In this document: one piece after another, positions 1 to 5,867 of the stretch
How the letters are laid out: each line of letters opens with the position of its first letter
How positions within the stretch are numbered: position 1 is the stretch's first letter
Assembly (NCBI GenBank): GCA_011048855.1
Contig: DSCZ01000293.1
Span: forward strand, 1 to 5,867
DNA length: 5,867 bases
Source: Desulfobacteraceae bacterium
GTDB taxonomy: Bacteria > Desulfobacterota > DSM-4660 > Desulfatiglandales > Desulfatiglandaceae
Direction of reading: 5' to 3'
Notes under the pieces: model-generated
Database searches by the model: none
What the model was told of the DNA's origin: nothing
What the model saw: the letters and a program-made list of their open reading frames with translations, nothing else
Position numbers and translations under genes: made by a program

Positions 1-217
1 CCAAAAAACCCCTTCGACAAAACCCCACGCAACGCTATCAAAACCCGAATTGTATGTCTAGCCCCTTTTTGCGAAAAAATATTTTTTCACTCCAACCGAA
101 ATCCTTGATAGACTTCAATCTGCCATAACGTGCTTCAGGGCTGCGGGTGTCCGTCGGGTGTTTTGCTTTGCTGTTTTTGTCTTGAAGGTATACGGCCGAG
201 TTCTTATTTTATGAAAC
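1..217. other. Intergenic stretch without a supported gene
   Basis: No convincing coding region lies here. The + frame beginning at base 1 is open for only about 35 codons before a TGA at 106-108 and resembles nothing I know. On the - strand a frame starting at a GTG near 90 (VKKYFFAKRG) meets a TAG after ten codons and then stays open to the window edge; I do not treat it as a gene. The stretch is rich in A and T runs and holds a perfect 16-bp palindrome at 73-88, listed separately. It may be the 3' or 5' flank of a gene outside the window, but the sequence does not show which. Confidence 0.6.
73..88. repeat. Perfect 16-bp A/T palindrome
   Basis: GAAAAAATATTTTTTC reads the same on both strands. 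As RNA it could form an A-U hairpin with a U run on either strand, resembling the tail of a bidirectional terminator without the usual GC stem. As DNA it could be a bent or protein-binding site. The symmetry is directly visible; any function is a guess, since such palindromes also arise by chance in A/T-rich spacers. Confidence 0.4.
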
Positions 218-298
218 TTGATGAGTTCGTAAAAACTCACAAATGAGACGGCTATGGAAAAAGTTCAAATGCAAGGCTTGCGAATCCTGAGGAGTGAG

Positions 299-315
299 GC
301 GTACTTACAGTACGC
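299..315. repeat. Perfect hairpin at the centre of the repeat element
   Basis: GCGTACT pairs exactly with AGTACGC around a TAC loop. It sits near the midpoint of the 218-381 element, so it is probably the apex of the larger fold. There is no T run after it, so it is not a terminator by itself. Confidence 0.6.
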
Positions 316-338
316 TGCAGCGACAAAGGATGAAGCGT

Positions 339-368
339 AATCCCGCGTGCCGCGGGATTGGACTTTTT
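339..368 (+). terminator. Possible intrinsic terminator formed by the right part of the repeat
   Basis: AATCCCGCG and CGCGGGATT (339-347 and 351-359) form a perfect 9-bp stem with a TGC loop. After four bases (GGAC) comes a run of five T (364-368). A strong stem followed by T residues on the + strand could end transcription arriving from the left, before dsbD. The 4-nt gap before the T run is longer than in classical terminators, and the T run is also part of the repeat's right arm. Termination is therefore possible but not established. Confidence 0.3.
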
Positions 369-381
369 ACGACGCCGTCAA

Positions 382-523
382 ACTTTATTCATTTCGATGT
401 CTCCTTAGTCGGTAACCTTTCCGTCAATCGGTATTTGGCCGACGATTTTTAAAGGCATATGCCAATTCGTCATTTCCTGATGGAAAGAAAAAGACAACAG
501 CCTGGTAAAAGTTCATTAAACGG
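382..523 (+). promoter_or_regulatory. Leader region of dsbD
   Basis: This spacer should contain the dsbD promoter unless transcription comes from further left. The best sigma-70-like pair I can find is TTGGCC (435-440) and TATGCC (458-463) with 17 bases between them, which is a weak match. The second box is part of a perfect 10-bp palindrome GGCATATGCC (454-463), and TTGGC (435-439) is mirrored by GCCAA (461-465). A small hairpin TTTCC-TGAT-GGAAA lies at 473-486. No Shine-Dalgarno sequence is visible at a normal distance from the dsbD start. Confidence 0.25.
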
Positions 524-2296
524 GTGAAAATTTTGCCTTTCAGATTGATGAGAAGAAGGCTTACAGGGATATTCCTCGCGGTTGTTTCAGGTGTGCTGTC
601 CTGCACCGGGGAGGTGCGGGGCGGAACCGTTGAAATGGATATCGTGCATTCCCGCGACGTTTATCCCGCTGGAGAATCTTATCCAGTACTTTTCAGGATC
701 AAAATCGCGGAATCGATGTTTATACACGGGCCTCACGAGGACGGGGATATGATCCCGACGAAGTTGTTCGTCGACGAAAATTCGAGGCTCCGGCTGCAGG
801 ATGTGCGTTTTCCGCCACCTTCCAGGCTCACTTTCGAATATGCTCCTGATCCACTGGCCCTGTATTCCGGTGAATTTCCGGTCAGAGCGTTTGTTTCAGT
901 GGGCAGGGATGTAACCCCGGGCCGACATGTGCTGGACGGGAGACTTTCCTACCAGGCCTGTTCTTCAACGGCCTGCCTTCCACCGGAAAATCTTGAATTC
1001 GAAATCGGTTTCGAGATCGTTCCCGCGGGTGCTCCTTCAATGGCGTTGAACGAGGCGGCGTTCGATTCCGGGGAAGAGACGTCCGGTTACGGTCGTGATC
1101 AACCATGGCGTCCTGGCTCCGGTTTATGGCTTGTTCTCGCCGGGGTTTTTTTAGGTGGACTAGCGCTCAATTTGACTCCCTGCATCTACCCGTTGATTCC
1201 GATAACCGTATCCTATTTCGGGGGTAGGGGGTTCGGAGGTCGTTGGTCGACGATAATGCATGGGCTGCTCTATATTTCCGGGCTGGCCGTAACCAATTCG
1301 ATCCTGGGTGTGGCCGCAAGCCTGTCGGGAGGTATGCTCGGATCGGTGTTGCAGAATCCTTTTGTTCTGGTGGCCGTGGCGGTGGTATTATTAGCTCTTG
1401 CCCTCAGTTTTTTCGGTCTTTGGGAACTTACCCTCCCAACTGCAGTTATGAGGGTTGCTTCCGTAAATTTCACCGGGTTTTTCGGTACCTTTTTCATGGG
1501 ACTCACCCTGGGGATTGTCGCAGCTCCTTGCCTGGGCCCGTTTATCCTTGGAATGCTGACCTATGTCGGCAGGCTTGGAGATCCGGTGTTGGGGTTCGTG
1601 TACTTTTTCGTCCTGAGTATCGGGATGGGTCTGCCCCTTGCGGTACTTGCGGTTTTTTCAAGTGCCATAGAGCGGCTGCCTGTTTCAGGCCCCTGGATGC
1701 TCTGGGTCCGGAAACTGCTGGGCTGGGTGCTTGTGGGCATGGCTCTCTACATCATTCAGCCTGTCATTCATTCCCCGCAGGCCCGCAGCCTGATCTCTGC
1801 GGTGGTGATCCTGGCCGCCGGAATTCATTTGACCGGGGCGGGCCGGGCGGTCCCCTGGTCCGGAACGTTCAGCATGGTGCGGTGGCTGGTCGGCTCGGCT
1901 TCACTGGCGATGGCGGTTTTTGTTGTGTACACCGGTTTTATCCCCCGGGATTCAGTCGAATGGATTTCTTACCGGGAAGGTATTATAGAAGAGGCTGTCG
2001 CGCAGAAGAGCCCCGTGGTTATTGATTTTTACGCTGACTGGTGCGGACCTTGCCGTGCAATGGAAAGGGATGTTTTCGCCCACCGGGATGTGGTGGCGCT
2101 GAGCTCAAGGTTTTCGATGATCCGGGTGGATTTGACGAGATGGCGGCCGTCCCATGAATCACTGCAACGTCGCTGGGGAATCAGGGGGGTACCGACGATT
2201 GTATTTCTTGATAAATCAGGTCGGGAATTAAGTGAATTCAGAGTTGAGAGTTATATCCCCGCCGATGAAATGATTTCCAGGATGAAGAACCTTTAA
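524..2296 (+). CDS. dsbD: Thiol:disulfide interchange protein DsbD (protein-disulfide reductase)
   Basis: DsbD is an inner-membrane protein that carries electrons from cytoplasmic thioredoxin to periplasmic partners such as disulfide isomerases and cytochrome c maturation proteins. The 590 residues match the usual three-part layout. After an N-terminal signal segment (about 9-27), the periplasmic alpha domain carries the pair C146/C151 in YQACSSTACLPP. The membrane domain has about eight hydrophobic segments between 201 and 472, with the paired cysteines C220 (NLTPCIYPLIP) and C336 (AAPCLGPF). The C-terminal thioredoxin domain has WCGPC (C507, C510) and the cis-proline motif GVPT (P557). All six redox cysteines are present. 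The start is uncertain: GTG 524 gives the longest frame (TAA at 506-508), ATG 548 gives MRRRLTGIFL and an equally good signal peptide, and neither has a clear ribosome binding site. Residues 17-27 end in GVLSC, which fits a loose lipobox. The gene is convergent with fabH, and no electron-transfer partner is encoded nearby. Confidence 0.95.
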   Translation: MKILPFRLMRRRLTGIFLAVVSGVLSCTGEVRGGTVEMDIVHSRDVYPAGESYPVLFRIKIAESMFIHGPHEDGDMIPTKLFVDENSRLRLQDVRFPPPSRLTFEYAPDPLALYSGEFPVRAFVSVGRDVTPGRHVLDGRLSYQACSSTACLPPENLEFEIGFEIVPAGAPSMALNEAAFDSGEETSGYGRDQPWRPGSGLWLVLAGVFLGGLALNLTPCIYPLIPITVSYFGGRGFGGRWSTIMHGLLYISGLAVTNSILGVAASLSGGMLGSVLQNPFVLVAVAVVLLALALSFFGLWELTLPTAVMRVASVNFTGFFGTFFMGLTLGIVAAPCLGPFILGMLTYVGRLGDPVLGFVYFFVLSIGMGLPLAVLAVFSSAIERLPVSGPWMLWVRKLLGWVLVGMALYIIQPVIHSPQARSLISAVVILAAGIHLTGAGRAVPWSGTFSMVRWLVGSASLAMAVFVVYTGFIPRDSVEWISYREGIIEEAVAQKSPVVIDFYADWCGPCRAMERDVFAHRDVVALSSRFSMIRVDLTRWRPSHESLQRRWGIRGVPTIVFLDKSGRELSEFRVESYIPADEMISRMKNL

Positions 2297-2299
2297 GAA

Positions 2300-3292
2300 T
2301 TATTCCCATCGGATCAGCGTGCTGCCCCAGGTAAGCCCTCCGCCGAAAACCGGAAGACAAACGAGATCGCCCGGGCGTATGGTTCCGTCACGAACGGCCT
2401 CATCCAGTGAAATGGCACAGGATGCAGATGATATGTTTCCGTATTTATGAATCGTCATGTAGAATCTTTCGAACGGTATCTGAAGTATCTTGGCCACGGA
2501 TTGAAACATCCGGATGTTCGCCTGGTGCGGGATGAAGAGGTTTATGTCTTCGATCTGTATCGAATTGTTTTCGGCGGTTTCTTTAATGGCCTCCACGAAA
2601 TGCCTGACCGCAACCCTGAAAGTTGCATTGGCTTCGATCATCGTTAAATAATGAAGGCCCCTGTCGACGCTTTCGTGGCTTATCGGAGTTGTTTTTGAAC
2701 CCCCGCCGGGAAGAAGAAGATCCGTCCCGTTCTTGCCGTCGGTGTGAATATGTGACGAAAGCACCCTCGCGCCTTTACCTCCTCCGGTCAGCACCGCTGC
2801 ACCCGCTCCGTCGCCCCACAGAATACAGCTTGATCGGTCGCTCCAATTGAGGGTGCGGGTCATGACTTCCGAGGCTACGACAAGAACACGCCGGGCCGCC
2901 CCGGTCCTGAGATATTGCGAGGCCGTATCAATCGCGAAAACGAAGCCGGAACAGGCGGCTGTCAGGTCAAACGTGACCGCCTGAGGAGCATCGAGCTTGG
3001 CCTGCAGCCAGTTCGCCGCCGCCGGGCAGTGGGTGTCCGGGGTGATTGTAGCGCATATGACCAGGTCCAACTCCTGCGGTCGCATTTCGGCGGCTTCAAG
3101 TGCTTTTAGAGAGGCTTCCAGGGCCAGGTCGGATGTGGTGACGTCCGGACCGGCCATACGCCGTTCTTTGACGCCGGTCCGCTGGGTGATCCATTCGTCT
3201 GTGGTGTCGAGCCCCATGCCTTCGAGGTCATGGTTGCTCAACACCCTTGGGGGCACATACGATCCGGTCCCTGCAATCCGTATGTCCTCCAT
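2300..3292 (-). CDS. fabH: 3-oxoacyl-[acyl-carrier-protein] synthase III (KAS III)
   Basis: FabH condenses an acyl-CoA starter, usually acetyl-CoA, with malonyl-ACP and so begins fatty acid synthesis in the cytoplasm. The 330 residues are close to the usual length of about 317-330. The thiolase-fold catalytic triad is complete: C114 in DLTAACSGF, H256 in IPHQAN, and N286 in KYGNISSAS. Residues tied to CoA binding in E. coli FabH also appear, namely W34 and R38 in DEWITQRTG and R153 in SDRSS. The glycine-rich end VFGGGLTWGS is typical. The ATG at 3292 starts 3 nt after the ppsA stop. The only Shine-Dalgarno-like stretch is GGGG about 12 nt upstream, inside ppsA, so translation is probably coupled to ppsA. 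FabH commonly sits in a plsX-fabD-fabG-acpP cluster. Its position behind ppsA suggests a second copy or a relocated gene, and starter preference (acetyl or branched) cannot be read from the sequence. Confidence 0.94.
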   Translation of the reverse strand: MEDIRIAGTGSYVPPRVLSNHDLEGMGLDTTDEWITQRTGVKERRMAGPDVTTSDLALEASLKALEAAEMRPQELDLVICATITPDTHCPAAANWLQAKLDAPQAVTFDLTAACSGFVFAIDTASQYLRTGAARRVLVVASEVMTRTLNWSDRSSCILWGDGAGAAVLTGGGKGARVLSSHIHTDGKNGTDLLLPGGGSKTTPISHESVDRGLHYLTMIEANATFRVAVRHFVEAIKETAENNSIQIEDINLFIPHQANIRMFQSVAKILQIPFERFYMTIHKYGNISSASCAISLDEAVRDGTIRPGDLVCLPVFGGGLTWGSTLIRWE

Positions 3293-3295
3293 GAG

Positions 3296-5770
3296 TTATT
3301 TTTTCCCCGCTTTTCCGCCCATCTTTCGTTCCTTTTCCGCTACAATCATCCGGGTTCTTATCACTGTGTCCGGAATCAGGCTCATCGAATCTATCCCGCT
3401 TTCAACCAGGAATTCCGCGAATTCGGGGAAATCGCTTGGACCCTGCCCACATATACCTATCTTCCGACCTTTTTCCTTCGCCACATCGATGGCCTGCTTC
3501 ACCATCCTCCGCACCGCATCGTTGCGTTCGTCGTAAAGGGCTGCTACGAGAGAAGAATCCCTGTCGAGACCCAGAACGAGCTGGGTTAGATCGTTTGAAC
3601 CTATTGAAAAGCCATCGAATATGTCGGCAAACTGGTCGGCCAGAATTACGTTGCTGGGAATCTCGCACATGACATATATTTCAAGTCCTTCTTCGCCCTG
3701 GACAAGCCCGAATTCCTTCATAAGGTTGATTACCTTCTTTCCTTCATCGGGAGTCCGGCAGAAGGGCACCATGATTTTGATGTTCGTAAGTCCCATTTCG
3801 CTTCTCGCTTTTTTGAGAGCGCTGCACTCCAGTTCGAATGCGGCCCTGTAGCTTTTATCATAATAACGAGAAGCACCCCGCCATCCGATCATGGGGTTGC
3901 TTTCAGAAGGCTCATAAAGCTCGCCGCCGAGAAGGTTGGCATATTCGTTGGTTTTGAAATCACTCAGTCGCACGATCACGTCGTTGGGATAAAACGCGGC
4001 TGCGATTCTGCCTACTCCCTCGGAGAGCTTGTCGATGAAAAATTGGGTTTTGTCTTCATAAACAGAGGTTATATGATCTATATGATAAACGATCCCAGCT
4101 ATTTTATTGTCTTTTTGAGCTGCTTCAGTCAGCTTGTGGTAATCGAGCAATGCAAGGGGGTGAATGCCTATGTGGGAGCTTATGATGAATTCCTCCCGTG
4201 CGAGACCAACCCCGTCGCAGGGAATCATCGCCTGGCTGAAAGCTTTTTCCGGCATACCGACGTTCATCATGATTTTGGTTTTAGTGGTGGGTATTTCACT
4301 TAAATCTATCGTTTCCACTTCAAAATCAATCAGCCCGTCGTAAACGTATCCAGTTTCTCCCTCACAGCATGAAACGGTTACCTCCTGGCCCGATTTGATG
4401 ATTTCATCTCCGTTCCCGGTCCCTATCACGCAAGGTATACCCAGTTCCCGACTGATGATCGCCGCATGGCAGGTGCGGCCGCCCTTGTTCGTCACGATTG
4501 CCGAAGCCACTTTCATTATCGGCTCCCAATCCGGATCGGTCATGCCGGTTATCAGCACATGGCCGGGGGCGAACCTGTCCATCTCCATAGGAGACTGGAT
4601 GATTGTCGCTTCTCCCTGTCCTACCTTGTTGCCGACCGCAGTTCCGGTAGCCACAATTTCACCTTTTTTAAGGAGCTTATAATTTTCGTAAGTGTTGGTT
4701 GTTTTTCGTGAGTGAATTGTTTCGGGTCTGGCCTGCACGATGAACAGATCGCCGGTGCCTACATTGACGCCGTCTCCGTCTTTGGCCCATTCTATGTCCA
4801 TCGGTTTGAATGTTCCCGCCTCATTGCTGTAATGTTCTTCGATGATGCAGGCCCATTCAGCCAACTGCAGGATCTCGTCGTCGGGCAGCACATAGCAGTG
4901 TCTTTCATCCAGGGTTATGGGCACGTCTTTTACGGCGTCGTCTTCAAGCGAGTATACGAGCTTGCTGTTTCTGTCTCCGACTTTACGGCTGATAACCGCT
5001 CTTTTCCCTTGTTTCAATGTGGGCTTGAACACGTAATATTCATCGGGATTGACGATTCCGCGGACAACGTTTTCTCCGAGCCCGTAAGCAGCCGTGATGA
5101 ACACAGCATCCTTGAAGCCTGTTTCGGTATCGATCGAGAACATCACTCCTGAATAGGCCGAGTCGCTCCTCACCATTTTCTGGACCGCGATCGAAAGAGA
5201 GATGTCGAACTGGCTGAACCCTTTATCGTGCCTGTAAGAGATGGCCCGGTTTGTAAAGAGGCTTGCAAAGCAGTTTTTACATGCTTCCTGGACATTGAGC
5301 CTTCCGCGGACATTTAAGAAGGTGTCCTGTTGACCTGCAAAAGAGGCATCAGGAAGATCTTCGGCCGTGGCCGATGATCGGATAGCTACATCCAGGTTGT
5401 CCCTCGGATACTCGAATTCATCGGTCAGTTTGTCGTAGGCGCGGTAGATCGCCTGGGTCAGGTCCGGAGGAAGCTCCGCGAACCTGATGACGTCGCGCAC
5501 CGCGCGGCCTTTGCTCATAAGGTTCTGGAGGCTTCCGGTATCGAGCCCTTTGAGAATTTTCTTTATTTCTTCTTCTATACCTGAATATTTAAGTACATAC
5601 CGGTATGCGTAGGCGGTTATTGCAAATCCATTTGGTACTTTGATTCCTTTGCTTTTGAGTTTACGATACATCTCCCCCAGTGAAGCATTTTTGCCACCTA
5701 CAAGGGGCACGTCTTCTATGCCGATTTCGTTGAACCACAAAATGAATTTTCTATCGTTTTCAGAAGACAT
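3296..5770 (-). CDS. ppsA: Phosphoenolpyruvate synthase (pyruvate, water dikinase)
   Basis: PpsA converts pyruvate, ATP and water to PEP, AMP and phosphate, the first step of gluconeogenesis from C2-C3 acids. At 824 residues it is slightly longer than E. coli PpsA (792). Domains run in the family order. The N-terminal ATP-grasp pyruvate-phosphate dikinase domain (about 20-355) contains VGGKNASLGEM, RSSATAEDLPDASFAGQ (131-147) and the closing IVQARPETI (344-352). The swivelling phosphohistidine domain (about 375-475) has GGRTCHAAIISRELGIP with catalytic H435; T433 is the position phosphorylated by the PEP synthase regulatory protein in relatives. The C-terminal TIM-barrel (about 495-805) has RLSDFKTNEY with R601, GWRG with R630, MCEIPSN with E702, GSNDLTQ and CGQGPSD with C774. 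The tail ends in a lysine-rich stretch (KERKMGGKAGKK). The ATG at 5770 has an excellent ribosome binding site. It is the first gene of a likely two-gene transcript with fabH; no regulatory-protein gene is in the window. Confidence 0.97.
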   Translation of the reverse strand: MSSENDRKFILWFNEIGIEDVPLVGGKNASLGEMYRKLKSKGIKVPNGFAITAYAYRYVLKYSGIEEEIKKILKGLDTGSLQNLMSKGRAVRDVIRFAELPPDLTQAIYRAYDKLTDEFEYPRDNLDVAIRSSATAEDLPDASFAGQQDTFLNVRGRLNVQEACKNCFASLFTNRAISYRHDKGFSQFDISLSIAVQKMVRSDSAYSGVMFSIDTETGFKDAVFITAAYGLGENVVRGIVNPDEYYVFKPTLKQGKRAVISRKVGDRNSKLVYSLEDDAVKDVPITLDERHCYVLPDDEILQLAEWACIIEEHYSNEAGTFKPMDIEWAKDGDGVNVGTGDLFIVQARPETIHSRKTTNTYENYKLLKKGEIVATGTAVGNKVGQGEATIIQSPMEMDRFAPGHVLITGMTDPDWEPIMKVASAIVTNKGGRTCHAAIISRELGIPCVIGTGNGDEIIKSGQEVTVSCCEGETGYVYDGLIDFEVETIDLSEIPTTKTKIMMNVGMPEKAFSQAMIPCDGVGLAREEFIISSHIGIHPLALLDYHKLTEAAQKDNKIAGIVYHIDHITSVYEDKTQFFIDKLSEGVGRIAAAFYPNDVIVRLSDFKTNEYANLLGGELYEPSESNPMIGWRGASRYYDKSYRAAFELECSALKKARSEMGLTNIKIMVPFCRTPDEGKKVINLMKEFGLVQGEEGLEIYVMCEIPSNVILADQFADIFDGFSIGSNDLTQLVLGLDRDSSLVAALYDERNDAVRRMVKQAIDVAKEKGRKIGICGQGPSDFPEFAEFLVESGIDSMSLIPDTVIRTRMIVAEKERKMGGKAGKK

Positions 5771-5777
5771 TGGCTGA

Positions 5778-5784
5778 CTCCTTT
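5778..5784 (-). promoter_or_regulatory. Ribosome binding site of ppsA
   Basis: On the - strand the sequence reads AAAGGAG, followed by 7 nt and then ATG. This is a near-perfect Shine-Dalgarno match at the best distance and fixes the ppsA start at 5770. It contrasts with the weak sites in front of fabH and dsbD. Confidence 0.85.
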
Positions 5785-5867
5785 ACCGAGTGAGACGACT
5801 CAACCTACCCCGGCCGGTCGGAACCGGACCTTGAAAAAGATTCCTGCTCCCTGGAACAGTCACAGAA
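5785..5867 (-). promoter_or_regulatory. Upstream leader of ppsA, cut by the window edge
   Basis: These bases precede ppsA and may include its promoter, although I cannot point to a convincing -35/-10 pair. A small inverted repeat CCGGT-CGGA-ACCGG lies at 5814-5827. Its 5-bp stem is too short to call a terminator or an operator with confidence. No coding region is evident. Confidence 0.3.

Larger units (their letters stand above)
218..381. repeat. Structured dispersed-repeat-like element (MITE/REP type)
   Basis: This non-coding block is bounded by related inverted arms. The left end (218-238) matches the reverse complement of the right end (361-381) at 16 of 21 positions, including TTGA and TCGTAAAAA. 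A second left arm at 247-268 (GACGGC, then AAAAAGT and CAA) matches the reverse complement of 358-379 at 17 of 22 positions. Between the arms lie GCAAGGCTTGC (271-281), a perfect 7-bp hairpin GCGTACT-TAC-AGTACGC (299-315) enclosed by ATCCT/AGGAT (284-288 with 327-331), and a perfect 9-bp GC-rich hairpin (339-359). The whole can fold into a large imperfect cruciform. I recall similar blocks, containing the words CGAATCCTGAGGA, GTACTTACAGTACG and GGACTTTTTACGA, scattered between genes in deltaproteobacterial genomes. That is memory, not a search. It encodes no protein, so any movement would need a transposase supplied from elsewhere. Confidence 0.65.

Noticed and set aside
1..90. A - strand frame starting at GTG near 90 (VKKYFFAKRG) with an in-frame TAG, open afterwards to the window edge; considered as a recoded (pyrrolysine) or broken gene
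   Set aside because: The visible part is too short, the continuation lies outside the window, and there is no homology I can recognise. A chance open frame is the simpler explanation.
144..152. CX4C spacing of the DsbD alpha-domain cysteines (C146/C151), compared with CX5C in E. coli
   Set aside because: This spacing is, as I recall, common in DsbD proteins outside the enterobacteria, so it is not a meaningful anomaly. Numbers here are residue positions in DsbD, not window bases.
428..452. TCGG/CCGA stem followed by CGATTTTTAAA as a possible terminator
   Set aside because: The stem has only 4 bp with a 7-nt loop, far too weak for an intrinsic terminator.
424..606. A 60-codon - strand frame over the dsbD start
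   Set aside because: It overlaps the signal-peptide region of dsbD, has no ribosome binding site that I can see, and resembles no known protein.
1243..2025. A 260-codon open frame overlapping dsbD on the same strand
   Set aside because: It lies wholly inside dsbD in another frame. Its translation is a low-complexity mix rich in G, R, C and P with no recognisable motif, while the dsbD frame carries all the family motifs through this stretch.
2997..3536. A 179-codon + strand frame across the fabH/ppsA junction
   Set aside because: It is antisense to two well-supported enzymes and its serine- and arginine-rich translation has no recognisable domain. It is a shadow of their codon pattern.

Overview
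The window holds three complete genes and two non-coding flanks. Protein sequence and repeat type suggest a Gram-negative bacterium, most likely a deltaproteobacterium (Desulfobacterota). The evidence is a periplasm-facing DsbD, moderately GC-rich codon use, and a structured intergenic repeat of a kind I recall from sulfate-reducing and syntrophic deltaproteobacteria. The taxonomic call is an inference from memory, not from a search.

Layout. Positions 1-523 contain no convincing gene. This flank carries an A/T-rich perfect palindrome (73-88), a roughly 165-bp dispersed-repeat-like element with related inverted arms and strong internal hairpins (218-381), and then the leader of the first gene. 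A full-length dsbD (524-2296, + strand) follows. It encodes a three-part membrane electron carrier: an N-terminal periplasmic cysteine domain, eight predicted membrane segments and a C-terminal thioredoxin domain. On the opposite strand, ppsA (5770 down to 3296, PEP synthase) and fabH (3292 down to 2300, 3-oxoacyl-ACP synthase III) are separated by only 3 nt and almost certainly form one transcript, read from right to left. dsbD and fabH meet tail to tail with 3 bp between their stop codons. The last 97 bases (5771-5867) hold the leader of ppsA, with a very good ribosome binding site.

How the genes relate. PpsA makes PEP from pyruvate and ATP, the entry to gluconeogenesis when growing on acetate, lactate or other small acids. 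FabH starts fatty acid chains from acetyl-CoA and malonyl-ACP. Their coupling would put sugar-phosphate and lipid precursor supply on one message, but they share no pathway step. DsbD passes reducing power from cytoplasmic thioredoxin to periplasmic thiol proteins (disulfide isomerases, cytochrome c maturation) and is functionally separate. All catalytic residues I could check in the three proteins are present.

I see no sign of an undescribed multi-gene system. The most interesting material is the structured repeat upstream of dsbD and the unusual gene junctions.
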